Source: Bacillota bacterium (lineage in GTDB: Bacteria; Bacillota_C; Negativicutes; Sporomusales; Sporomusaceae). Taken from it: 7,131 nt of DNA. Of the stretch, positions 1 through 6,933 are shown piece by piece (positions within the stretch are counted from its first letter, which is position 1; every line of letters begins with the position of its first letter). The DNA lies in assembly GCA_023441125.1 (NCBI GenBank), contig JAEZQV010000050.1, positions 1 to 7,131 of the forward strand, given 5' to 3'. The position numbers and the translations under genes are program-made. The notes below the pieces were generated by a model. The model was not told the DNA's origin. It worked only from the letters and a program-made list of their open reading frames with translations, and did no database searches.

Positions 1-1955
1 GTCATATACACAGTACCGGGTTTTACCCGTTCGGTTACTCTGGCCCGGGACATGACCGAACCACGCCGTGAAGTCACCCGCATAAGCTCTTCGTCTTCGA
101 TACCGAGATGTGCCGCATCTTCAGCACTGATCTGAACATAGCCAGGCTCATCGGCCAGTTTGGTCAGGGCCCAGCAGTTGCCGGTCATAGTCCGCGAGGA
201 ATAGTGGCCAACTTCCCTGACTGTACAAAGTACTGTCGGATATTCGGCATCAGGTACTTCTGCCGGCGAACGCCATTCGGTCGCAAAGAATATTCCTTTC
301 TTGCTTGCCGTTTGAAAAATATTGCCTTTAAACAAATACGGGGTACCGGGATCGTCCGGTGTCCGGCAAGGCCACTGTACGCACCCCTGGCGTTCCATTT
401 TTTCGTAAGTTGCTCCGGCATAACCCGGGCACAGGCCAATCAATTCATTCCAGATTTCTTCGGTATTTTGATAATTCATCGCATAACCAAACCGCTGTGC
501 CAGTTCACTGATAATAACCCAGTCATCCTTGACATCGCCTTGGGCATCAATGGCTTTCCGGAAACGCTGGAAACGACGGTCGGCCCCGCTGAATACCCCG
601 CCGTGTTCACCCCAGGCAGTTGCCGGCAGAATAACATCAGCGTGCAGGGCTGTTTTGTTCATGAAAATGTCCTGAAATACCACCAATTCTAAATCATCAA
701 GTGCTTTTTTCAACCGGGCTGAATCAGGGTCACTTTGCGCCGGGTCTTCGCCAATGACATAAAAGGCTTTCAGTTTGCCAGCCTCCACCGCATGGGGAAC
801 TTCTGTGATCGTAAATCCGATTTTGTCGGGCAGTTCCTCCACGCCCCAGGCTTTGGCAAATTTTTTGCGGTTGGCGGCATCAGTGACTGGCTGATAGCCT
901 GGAAAAACATTAGGCAACGCTCCCATATCACAGGCACCCTGCACATTGTTTTGGCCGCGGACAGGCCCAACGCCGGAGCTGGGCTTGCCGATCTGACCGG
1001 TCAGGAGACATAGCGACCCAAGGCCCTTTACAACATCAACGGCTTGACCGAACTGAGTTACACCCATTCCCCATAGAATGAACGAGTTAGCTGAATGAGT
1101 ATAAATCTTCATGGCCTCTTCTACTAAGTTCGGTGCGATACCGGTAATTATTTGAGCATATTCCGGCGTATAACGTTCGATAATTTTCCGGTACTCAGCA
1201 AATCCCTCGGTGAAGCTGCCGATAAAATTATCATTCTGCCAGCCCTTAGCTAAAATAATATTGGCAAAACTATTCACCATCGCCATATTGGCTCCATTAT
1301 TTAGTTGCAGCCATAGGTCGGCAATACGGGCTGCTTCCGTTCTGCGCGGATCGACAACAATAATCTTGGCACCTTTTTGTTTAGCCCGCAAAATTCGTTT
1401 CGCCACCAGGGGATGCGCATCGGCCGCGTTGTAACCAAAGATCAGGAGACAATCAGCATCTTCAATCTCAGGTATTGAGTTGGACATGGCGCCGCTGCCG
1501 AAAATGGTTGTTAAGCCGGCAACCGAGGGTCCGTGGCACACGCGGGCGCAATGGTCCACATTGTTCGTCCCAATGACGGCTCGCATAAATTTTTGCATGA
1601 CATAGTTGGTTTCATTGCCTGTACCCCGGGCCGAGCCGGTACCCATAATGGCATCCGGCCCATATTTCTCTTTGATGGCTTTTAGCCTGTCAGCTACGTA
1701 ATCAAGCGCTTCATCCCATTCAACTTCATGCAACGGTTCATCGCGAGTGTAACGCAGCATCGGTTTAGTAAGTCGTTTACTCAAGATTTTGGTATCGTTT
1801 AAAAAATCCCAGCCATAATGGCCCTTCAAACATAACTCGCCTTCATTGATTGGTCCGTTTGCCGGCTCGGCCCCCACTACTCGGTTATTTTCAACACATA
1901 AGTACAATTGGCAGCCCGAACCGCAGTATGGACATACTGTCAACACTTTTTCCAC
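1..1955 (-). CDS. fdhF: Formate dehydrogenase catalytic subunit, cysteine-type paralog (3' end outside window)
   Basis: This reading frame is open from a GTG start (1953-1955) to the left edge, giving 651 residues, and no stop is reached. It is a molybdopterin (Mo or W bis-MGD) oxidoreductase interconverting formate and CO2. Visible residues are the N-terminal [4Fe-4S] ligands C8, C11, C15 and C42 with K44, then C140-H141 in CARVCHGPS, and R333/Q335 in PVRGQNN. The codon for residue 140 is TGC (1536-1538), where the neighbouring paralog has TGA. By hand comparison the first 139 residues are about 83% identical to that paralog. The frame stops at VYM, which aligns to about 64 residues before the paralog's end, so only the tail of the dinucleotide-binding domain is missing. 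A GGGGAG ribosome binding site (1963-1968) lies 7 bases upstream and decides the start. No frameshift or stop suggests decay. Probable role, inferred: selenium-independent isoenzyme. Cytoplasmic; no Tat signal is visible. Confidence 0.95.
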   Translation of the reverse strand, partial: MEKVLTVCPYCGSGCQLYLCVENNRVVGAEPANGPINEGELCLKGHYGWDFLNDTKILSKRLTKPMLRYTRDEPLHEVEWDEALDYVADRLKAIKEKYGPDAIMGTGSARGTGNETNYVMQKFMRAVIGTNNVDHCARVCHGPSVAGLTTIFGSGAMSNSIPEIEDADCLLIFGYNAADAHPLVAKRILRAKQKGAKIIVVDPRRTEAARIADLWLQLNNGANMAMVNSFANIILAKGWQNDNFIGSFTEGFAEYRKIIERYTPEYAQIITGIAPNLVEEAMKIYTHSANSFILWGMGVTQFGQAVDVVKGLGSLCLLTGQIGKPSSGVGPVRGQNNVQGACDMGALPNVFPGYQPVTDAANRKKFAKAWGVEELPDKIGFTITEVPHAVEAGKLKAFYVIGEDPAQSDPDSARLKKALDDLELVVFQDIFMNKTALHADVILPATAWGEHGGVFSGADRRFQRFRKAIDAQGDVKDDWVIISELAQRFGYAMNYQNTEEIWNELIGLCPGYAGATYEKMERQGCVQWPCRTPDDPGTPYLFKGNIFQTASKKGIFFATEWRSPAEVPDAEYPTVLCTVREVGHYSSRTMTGNCWALTKLADEPGYVQISAEDAAHLGIEDEELMRVTSRRGSVMSRARVTERVKPGTVYM

Positions 1956-1957
1956 CT

Positions 1958-2009
1958 TAATTCTCCCCTTTTCCCATAAAGATATTTATGTTAAGCGACG
2001 GGAGAATTA
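1958..2009 (-). promoter_or_regulatory. Two-tier hairpin covering the ribosome binding site of the Cys-type FDH
   Basis: A perfect 10-bp inverted repeat, TAATTCTCCC (1958-1967) and GGGAGAATTA (2000-2009), flanks a 32-base spacer. That spacer holds a second perfect 6-bp stem, CATAAA (1975-1980) with TTTATG (1985-1990), closing a 4-base loop. In the minus-strand transcript the 3' arm contains the Shine-Dalgarno sequence GGGGAG just before the GTG start, so folding would hide it. The geometry is seen directly; a role in translational control is inferred. There is no U-run after the stem, so it does not look like a terminator. Confidence 0.55.
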
Positions 2010-2011
2010 TA
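2006..2011 (-). promoter_or_regulatory. Possible -10 box for the Cys-type FDH
   Basis: An exact TATAAT on the minus strand lies about 50 bases upstream of the GTG start. No convincing -35 hexamer is found 16-18 bases further upstream, so this is weak on its own. It overlaps the 5' arm of the downstream hairpin. A transcript starting from it (near 1998-2000) would lack most or all of that arm and would leave the ribosome binding site free. Confidence 0.25.
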
Positions 2012-2036
2012 AGCAAATAGGCAAAACAGAATGGTT

Positions 2037-2096
2037 AAGCAATGGTACTCGCTGCTACCGGCATAGGAAACCCATCTGGTCCAAAAATCATTGCTT
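2037..2096. repeat. 8-bp inverted repeat in the Sec/Cys intergenic gap
   Basis: AAGCAATG (2037-2044) and CATTGCTT (2089-2096) are perfect inverted repeats separated by 44 bases. In the readthrough transcript they could form the base of a larger structure. The enclosed part contains only short possible pairings, such as GGTA/TACC at 2044-2059. No riboswitch class could be recognised. It may be a structured leader element or chance. Confidence 0.3.
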
Positions 2097-2171
2097 GTTA
2101 TTTGGGTAAACCAATTTAGGCTGAGATTATCAGGCTCTTCTGGTACAAGCATCGTATTATTTAAATCTAAA

Positions 2172-4316
2172 TTAATTGGCGACAACAGCTCCCAGTTTGC
2201 GTTTAAGATCATTATAGGCGGCTGTAAGTTCCAACTCAGCCTTCTTCTGGTCTTGAATGGCTTCTACTTTCACTGCGCAATATTTATATTCCGGTGTTTT
2301 CGAAATTGGGTCAACAACATGTATGGTTAGTTCATTACAAGCACCAACCCACCACTGATAGGTCATATAAACAACCCCTGGACGCACCCGGTCAGTAACC
2401 AGCGCTCTGGTGATAACCGACCCGCGCCGCGAGGTTACGCGCACAAGCTCTTCATCCAAAATGCCAAGCTTACCGGCATCTTCCGGGGTAATCTGCAGAT
2501 AGCCGGGTTCATCGGCCAGCTTAGCCAAGCCCCAACAGTTGCCAGTCATCGTCCGGGCTGAATAATGGCCTACCTCCCGTACGGTAGACAGTACCAGCGG
2601 GTACTCGGCATCCGGTTGCTCAACCGGCGGCCGCCATTCCGCAGCAAAGAAATTGCCTTTCTTGCTGGGAGTCTGGAATACGTTACCCTTGAATAAATAA
2701 GAAGTACCCGTATCTTCCGCAGTGCGGCACGGCCACTGAATGCTGCCCAGCTTTTCGAGCTTGGCGTAGGTAGCGCCGACAAAGCCCGGACACAACCCAA
2801 TCATTTCACTCCAGATTTCCTCGGTATCTTTATAGTTCATTTCATACCCGAAACGCTTTGCTAATTCGCAAATAATTACCCAGTCGTCTTTAACGTCCCC
2901 TTTAGCGTCCACGGCTTTACGGAAACGCTGGAACCTGCGGTCTGCACCGCTGAATACACCGCCGTGCTCGCCCCAGGAGGTGGCCGGCAGGATAACATCA
3001 GCATGCAGCGCTGTTTTATTCATGAATATATCCTGCACAACAACCAGTTCTAATTCGTCCAGGGCCTTTCTCACGCCGCCGGCATCAGGATCGCTTTGCA
3101 CCGGATCCTCGCCGATAATATAAAAGGCTTTCAGCTTGCCTTCCTCGACGCAATGCGGTACATCGGTTAACGTATAGCCCGGCTTTTCCGGTAAACTGTC
3201 CACTCCCCAGGCATCGGCAAATTTCTTGCGGATGGCTGGATCCGTAACCGGCTGGTATCCGGGGAATACGTTGGGCAATGCGCCCATGTCACAGGCGCCC
3301 TGAACATTATTCTGGCCACGGACCGGTCCGATGCCGGAACTGGGTTTGGCAATCTGTCCGGACAAGAGGCACAGTGAACCTAAGCCTTTTACCACGTCGA
3401 CCGCCTGGTTATATTGCGTTACACCCATCCCATACAAGATAAAGGAACGTTCTGACTTAACATAGATTTCCAGGGCCTGCGCCACCAGTTGCGGCTCTAA
3501 CCCCGAGATGGTCTGCGCATACTCCAGCGTATATTTTTCAACGGTTTTCTTGTAGTCTGTAAAGCCCTCGGTATAATTAGCAATAAATTCTTTATTCTCC
3601 CAGCCCCTGGCGATGATATAATTGGCAAAACTGTTAACAGCCGCCATATTGGAGCCGTTTTTGATCGGCAGCCAGATGTCGGCAATCCTGGCCGCTTCCG
3701 TTTTACGGGGATCCACTACGATAATTTTGGCACCTTTTGCTTTGGCCTTGACAATCCGGCGGGCTACCAGCGGATGTGCGTCAGCGCCATTATAGCCGAA
3801 GATAAATAGACAGGTTGCATCTTCAATTTCCGGTATGGAGTTTGTCATGGCTCCACTGCCAAATGTTGTAGCCAGACCGGCTACAGAAGGAGCGTGTCAA
3901 ACACGGGCGCAATGGTCGACATTATTGGTGCCGATCACCGCGCGCATAAATTTTTGCATAAGATAGTTAGGTTCGTTGCCCATTCCCCGGGCCGAGCCGG
4001 TACCCATAATGGCATCAGGCCCATAATTTTCTCGGATTGCCTTCAATTTGTCAGCAATGAAATTAAGTGCCTCATCCCATTCCACTTCTTGAAACTCATC
4101 ACTGCGCTTGCTTCTGAGCAAGGGCTTGGTCAGCCGTTTGCTTAGAATTTTCGTGTCGTTCAAGAAATCCCAGCCATAGTGGCCTTTCAGGCAAAGTTCA
4201 CCTTCGTTCACGTGTCCGTTGGCCGGTTCGGCGCCAACGACCTTGTTGTCCTCGACCAACAGATACATCTGACAGCCGGCACCACAATACGGACATACGG
4301 TTAGAACTTTCTCCAA
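2172..4316 (-). CDS. fdhF: Formate dehydrogenase catalytic subunit, selenocysteine-containing (FDH-H type)
   Basis: A complete 714-residue protein if the in-frame TGA at 3897-3899 is read as selenocysteine 140; E. coli FdhF is 715. It interconverts formate and CO2 at a Mo/W bis-MGD centre. Order: [4Fe-4S] ligands C8, C11, C15, C42 with K44; CARVUHAPS around Sec140-His141; PVRGQNN with R333/Q335; C-terminal dinucleotide-binding domain ending near CNELTIHVVDP and TPEYKYCAVKVE. The TTG start (4314-4316) is preceded at 7 bases by GGAGG (4324-4328). An in-frame TTG at 4329-4331 overlaps that site and is unlikely. There is no N-terminal ferredoxin-like extension and no Tat signal, so it should be cytoplasmic and need separate electron-transfer partners, as in formate hydrogenlyase or hydrogen-dependent CO2 reductase. 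Standard gene calling would split it at the TGA into an N-terminal stub and a false ATG-started piece from 3848. Confidence 0.96.
3850..3899 (-). promoter_or_regulatory. Bacterial SECIS element directing UGA to selenocysteine
   Basis: Directly after the UGA (3897-3899) the transcript can form a perfect 7-bp stem, UGUAGCC (3885-3879) with GGCUACA (3873-3867), closed by the loop GGUCU (3878-3874). A lower helix GCUCC/GGAGC pairs 3893-3889 with 3854-3850. The stem begins 11 bases after the UGA. E. coli fdhF uses a SelB-binding hairpin at the same place with GGUCU in its loop. The element lies within codons, so its bases are constrained by both RNA structure and protein. The match is by eye; no covariance model was run. 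Confidence 0.88.
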
Positions 4317-4323
4317 CTTTCTC

Positions 4324-4328
4324 CCTCC
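4324..4328 (-). promoter_or_regulatory. Ribosome binding site deciding the TTG start of the Sec-type FDH
   Basis: GGAGG, within GGGAGGGAG (4321-4329), stands 7 bases before the TTG at 4314-4316. Both FDH copies share the arrangement of GGGAG followed by a non-ATG start and the protein start MEKVLTVCPYCG, which supports these starts over longer in-frame alternatives. Confidence 0.85.
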
Positions 4329-4412
4329 CAATCAAATTCTTTTTTTGCACTTGAGTAGGCTTTTTTTGCAGCTCAGAATCAAATTGTTGCAGTTAAGAAA
4401 TGAATTGTTGAT
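4329..4412 (-). repeat. Four-unit array with 21-bp period upstream of the Sec-type FDH
   Basis: Read on the minus strand, units begin at 4412, 4391, 4370 and 4349, exactly 21 bp apart. The last three start with TGCAA, and two of these with the identical 11-mer TGCAAAAAAAG. The first two share CAACAATT at the same phase, and AATTTGAT occurs in units two and four. A 21-bp period is two DNA helical turns, so the units face the same side of the helix, as expected for cooperative protein sites. The array ends at the ribosome binding site, so it probably lies in the 5' untranslated region. A-tract-driven chance similarity remains possible. Confidence 0.45.
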
Positions 4413-4456
4413 CTTTTGCTATTATTCCATCTATTCCAAAAAAATCCTGCCAATGT

Positions 4457-4474
4457 TTGAAAAAAATTTCACAA
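4457..4474. promoter_or_regulatory. Candidate Rex-type (NADH/NAD+ sensing) operator
   Basis: On the minus strand the 18-mer TTGTGAAATTTTTTTCAA resembles the Rex consensus TTGTGAAWWWWTTCACAA, with two mismatches in the right half-site. It lies 28-45 bases downstream of the possible -10 box, a position where a repressor could block transcription. Rex commonly controls anaerobic redox and fermentation genes in Bacillota, which fits an FDH gene. The match is from memory of the consensus and the region is AT-rich, so chance cannot be excluded. Confidence 0.35.
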
Positions 4475-4501
4475 AGTCTGTATAAAAATTTTTAGCCTTG
4501 G

Positions 4502-4507
4502 ATTATA
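4502..4507 (-). promoter_or_regulatory. Possible -10 box for the Sec-type FDH transcript
   Basis: An exact TATAAT on the minus strand lies about 185 bases upstream of the TTG start, inside an AT-rich tract. No good -35 hexamer lies 16-18 bases upstream. If real, it gives a long leader carrying the Rex-like site and the 21-bp array. TATACA at 4479-4484 is another candidate. Confidence 0.3.
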
Positions 4508-4559
4508 TAAAATAAACACTTGCTATATGTATATAAACCATTACCGAAAATGTTATATG

Positions 4560-4594
4560 AAAAAGGAAAAGACTGCCGAAAAAATTCTGCAGTC
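4560..4594 (-). terminator. Rho-independent terminator after moeA
   Basis: The minus-strand transcript forms GACTGC (4594-4589) paired with GCAGTC (4576-4571), an A/G mismatch, an inner GAA/TTC stem and a TTTT loop, followed by TTTTCCTTTTT (4570-4560). It lies about 40 bases past the moeA stop and ends the fdhD-moeA unit. The opposite strand has no T-run after the stem, so it acts in one direction. Confidence 0.85.
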
Positions 4595-4635
4595 CCGGTG
4601 ATTCTATGTTTCTTATTGCGGCCGCCTATCAGGTA

Positions 4636-5850
4636 TTAAGCATCTGCCAGTAAAATAACTTCCACCTCGGTCCCAATTGGCAACGGCGGTGAATTCTCCG
4701 GAATCACGATCAGCGCGTTGGCGGCCATGGCCGATTTTAGCATACCATTTCCCTGCACCCGTGACTGCTCCACTAAAATATCGCTGGCGGTCTGCCAGCA
4801 GCGCGCCCAGACAAAACGCTTGGCACCTGTCATTTTGTTAAAAGGCGAAGCCAGGATGGCTTTGATTCTGGGACGCCACCATACTTTACGCCCGCTCATT
4901 TTCATCAAAACAGGCCGTACCAGCTGCTCAAAAGAAATGGCGGCCGCAGCCGGATTGCCCGACAGTCCCAGATAAAGTTTGCCATTACGAATACCGGCCA
5001 GAACCGGCATACCGGGCTTGATGCTTACTCTGTCAAACAGTAACGTGATGCCCAGTTTTTTATATACTTCGCCAATTAGGTCATAGTCGCCCACAGACGC
5101 GCCACCGGTAGTTACAAAGACGTCACAGTCGGAAGCCGATTCCAATAAATGCGCAATTTCATCCACATTATCGGAAGCATTGCCTAAAAATACAGATTGC
5201 CCGCCGGCATCAGCCACCTGGGCGCTAAGCATATAACTGTTGGAATTACGGATCTTTCCCGGTATTAACGGAAAATCCACCGGAACAAGTTCACTGCCTG
5301 TGGCAATCAGAGCTACCCGCGGTTTACAAAATACATAAGGCCGGCTTTTACCCAGTACGGCCAGCATTCCCATTACCCCGGCGTTAATTACAGTCCCTTG
5401 CGCAATAACCTCTTCCCCGGCAAAAATTTCTTCCCCGCGCAGGCAAATATTTTTGTCAGCACCCCGACCGTCCAGGATCGTTACACTATCGCCGTTAACA
5501 ACAGTGTCTTCCAGGCGGACAACCCCTGTTGCCGCAGGCGGCAAGGGCGCACCGGTCATGATACGGCAGGCCGCCCCGGCCTTGACGGCCGTATGGGGAT
5601 TTTCGCCAGCCGGAATATAGTCGATTTGTTTTAATGTCACGGGTTTATCCGGTGTTGCCCCCGCTACTTCCTGGGCAATCAGTGCGTAGCCATCAAGCGG
5701 TGATCTGTCAAAAGGCGGAAAATCCATGTCCGACGCAACGGTCTCACCTAAAATACGCCGCCAGCAATCTTGTAAAGCCACTCGCTCCTTCGGCATTACA
5801 GTTACTAAATTCAGCAGGATTTCCTGCGCGCTTTCCAATTTAACCGACAT
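4636..5850 (-). CDS. moeA: Molybdopterin molybdenumtransferase MoeA
   Basis: A 404-residue protein, close to E. coli MoeA (411). MoeA inserts molybdate into adenylated molybdopterin, completing the cofactor that FDH needs; tungsten could be handled the same way. Family signatures in order are FPPFDRSPLDGYA (residues 44-56; D53 corresponds to the conserved MDGYA aspartate), IMTGAPLP (97-104), TGSEL (184-188), RNSNSYML (201-208), VTTGGASVGDYD (246-257), KPGMP (278-282) and GLSGNPAAA (295-303). The C-terminal beta domain ends near PIGTEVEVILL. The ATG (5848-5850) is chosen because AGGAGG (5859-5864) lies 8 bases upstream and the protein then begins at the usual family position. The same frame stays open for another 95 codons upstream, but that part overlaps the preceding gene and looks unlike any protein. 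Only 13 bases separate it from the upstream stop, so translation is probably coupled. Confidence 0.95.
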   Translation of the reverse strand: MSVKLESAQEILLNLVTVMPKERVALQDCWRRILGETVASDMDFPPFDRSPLDGYALIAQEVAGATPDKPVTLKQIDYIPAGENPHTAVKAGAACRIMTGAPLPPAATGVVRLEDTVVNGDSVTILDGRGADKNICLRGEEIFAGEEVIAQGTVINAGVMGMLAVLGKSRPYVFCKPRVALIATGSELVPVDFPLIPGKIRNSNSYMLSAQVADAGGQSVFLGNASDNVDEIAHLLESASDCDVFVTTGGASVGDYDLIGEVYKKLGITLLFDRVSIKPGMPVLAGIRNGKLYLGLSGNPAAAAISFEQLVRPVLMKMSGRKVWWRPRIKAILASPFNKMTGAKRFVWARCWQTASDILVEQSRVQGNGMLKSAMAANALIVIPENSPPLPIGTEVEVILLADA

Positions 5851-5863
5851 CAGATCTTCCTCC

Positions 5864-6889
5864 TTACTTACCGAACGGGCAGCAAGGATATGAACATTCC
5901 TCACACCCCATGCATAAACCGCCATACCCCATCTCGGCAAAATCCCGCTTGCAAAGTTTTTCTCCTGCCAGTATTCTGGGAAGCACCAAATCAAGTACCG
6001 TAATCTTGGAAAACATCCCACAGGCGGGCAAGCCCATAATGGCAATATCCTCCATGTAGGCCAGCATAAACATAGCTCCCGGCAATACCGGCGTGCCATA
6101 GGTAATAACCTCAGCCCCGGTTGCCCGGATGGCATCCGGCGTCACATCATCAGGGTCAACCGACATGCCGCCGGTAACAATGATGACCTGGGAACCAGCC
6201 TGAATCTGATCCCGGATAGCCTGCGCAATTGCTTCCGTGTTATCCGGCTGATAGGTGATACCATTAAAAACTGCTTGATATGCTTCAATTTTGTCCCGCA
6301 ATACCGGGCCAAACCGGTCCTGAATCCGGCCGTAGAAAACCTCATTGCCGGTTGTTATTATCCCTGTCTTCAGAGGGTTAAGCGGTTTTACCGCGATAAT
6401 ATCCCGGTATTCACCGGCCAGCCTCTCGACAGCTTTAATAATCTGACTGTCAACCGTTAACGGCACCACTTTTACGCCGGCCAGTATTTCCCCGGACTTA
6501 ACCAGCCGGTTGCCATGCAGTGTGGATAAGACGGTATAATCAACAGAATTTATTTTAGTGACCGCGGCACGGTTGATCTTTAACAGACCGTCCTGGCCGG
6601 CAATAATATTTATTTTGCCTTCTACCGGGCCTACGAGTTTGGTATTTGTTCCTCCTACCATTCGGGCAATACGCTCTGCGGCTTCGTTTTCATGAATTTG
6701 ATCCTCGCCTAGTTCAAGCAAATAAATATGTTCTTTGCCAATATCCAGCAAATGGGGTATATCTTCCTCGCGGATAATATGTCCCTTTCTGAAAGCCGGT
6801 CCCTTGTATTCACCCGGTACAATCTTGGTCATATCATGCCCTAGCACCATACCGATGGCATCCTGTATCCTGACTTTTTTCAGCGCCAT
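5864..6889 (-). CDS. Molybdopterin-binding (MoCF biosynthesis) domain protein with Cys-rich C-terminal tail
   Basis: A 341-residue protein with an ATG start (6887-6889) and GGAGGAG (6896-6902) 6 bases upstream. The C-terminal half carries a MoaB/MogA/MoeA-like pterin-binding fold: ITTGNEV (178-184), VTGGMSVDPDD (238-248) and GLPAC (286-290), the last in the place of the GLPGNP-type loop. The N-terminal half (about 1-165) lacks the MoeA signature MDGYA, so it is not a second MoeA. The tail has C326, C329, C332, C336 and C337 in a GLCMGCEECSYPCCPFGK context, which could bind a metal or Fe-S cluster (inferred). Similar proteins occur beside FDH and molybdoenzyme genes in anaerobic Bacillota, usually called just molybdopterin-binding protein. 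Located between fdhD and moeA, it probably acts in cofactor maturation or metal choice, but its exact reaction is not known to me. Confidence 0.85.
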   Translation of the reverse strand: MALKKVRIQDAIGMVLGHDMTKIVPGEYKGPAFRKGHIIREEDIPHLLDIGKEHIYLLELGEDQIHENEAAERIARMVGGTNTKLVGPVEGKINIIAGQDGLLKINRAAVTKINSVDYTVLSTLHGNRLVKSGEILAGVKVVPLTVDSQIIKAVERLAGEYRDIIAVKPLNPLKTGIITTGNEVFYGRIQDRFGPVLRDKIEAYQAVFNGITYQPDNTEAIAQAIRDQIQAGSQVIIVTGGMSVDPDDVTPDAIRATGAEVITYGTPVLPGAMFMLAYMEDIAIMGLPACGMFSKITVLDLVLPRILAGEKLCKRDFAEMGYGGLCMGCEECSYPCCPFGK

Positions 6890-6933
6890 ATGTTTCTCCT
6901 CCTGCCTACCTGCTTTGTTGCATGCTTTATCAC

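Larger units (their letters stand above)
4317..4635. other. AT-rich non-coding control region between moeA and the Sec-type FDH
   Basis: This 319-base stretch holds no supportable gene. Going right to left along the minus strand it contains the moeA terminator, a very AT-rich segment with a TATAAT (4502-4507), a Rex-like palindrome (4457-4474), a phased 21-bp repeat array (4329-4412) and the FDH ribosome binding site (4324-4328). Its base composition differs sharply from the coding regions on both sides. The FDH pair therefore probably forms its own transcription unit, separate from fdhD-moeA. Confidence 0.7.

Noticed and set aside
108..692. 194-residue plus-strand open frame
   Set aside because: It lies wholly antisense to the Cys-type FDH and its translation resembles no family; the minus frame is clearly coding.
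1971..1976. ATG at 1974-1976 as start of the Cys-type FDH
   Set aside because: It is in another frame and meets a TAA within seven codons; the GTG at 1953-1955 has the right frame and binding site.
2037..2171. Riboswitch (Moco, c-di-GMP or fluoride type) in the Sec/Cys gap
   Set aside because: Some stems are possible, but I could not match the conserved core of any class by eye. An Infernal/Rfam scan of 1956-2171 would decide.
2172..3848. Separate 558-residue FDH gene starting at ATG 3846-3848
   Set aside because: It is the part of the Sec-type FDH after the UGA. Continuity across Sec140, a SECIS hairpin and the 714-residue total show a single gene.
3897..3899. TGA as a nonsense mutation making a pseudogene
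   Set aside because: The TGA falls exactly at residue 140, the family's Sec position, with a SECIS hairpin after it and no other damage in the frame.
4429..4454. Sigma-54 promoter suggested by TTGGCAGG on the minus strand
   Set aside because: The -12 GC is not at the required spacing: ten bases after the GG there is TT, and the next GG is two bases too far.
4636..6135. A 499-residue version of MoeA with a longer N-terminus
   Set aside because: The additional 95 residues overlap the preceding gene in another frame and resemble no protein. The internal ATG at 5850 has a good ribosome binding site and matches family length.
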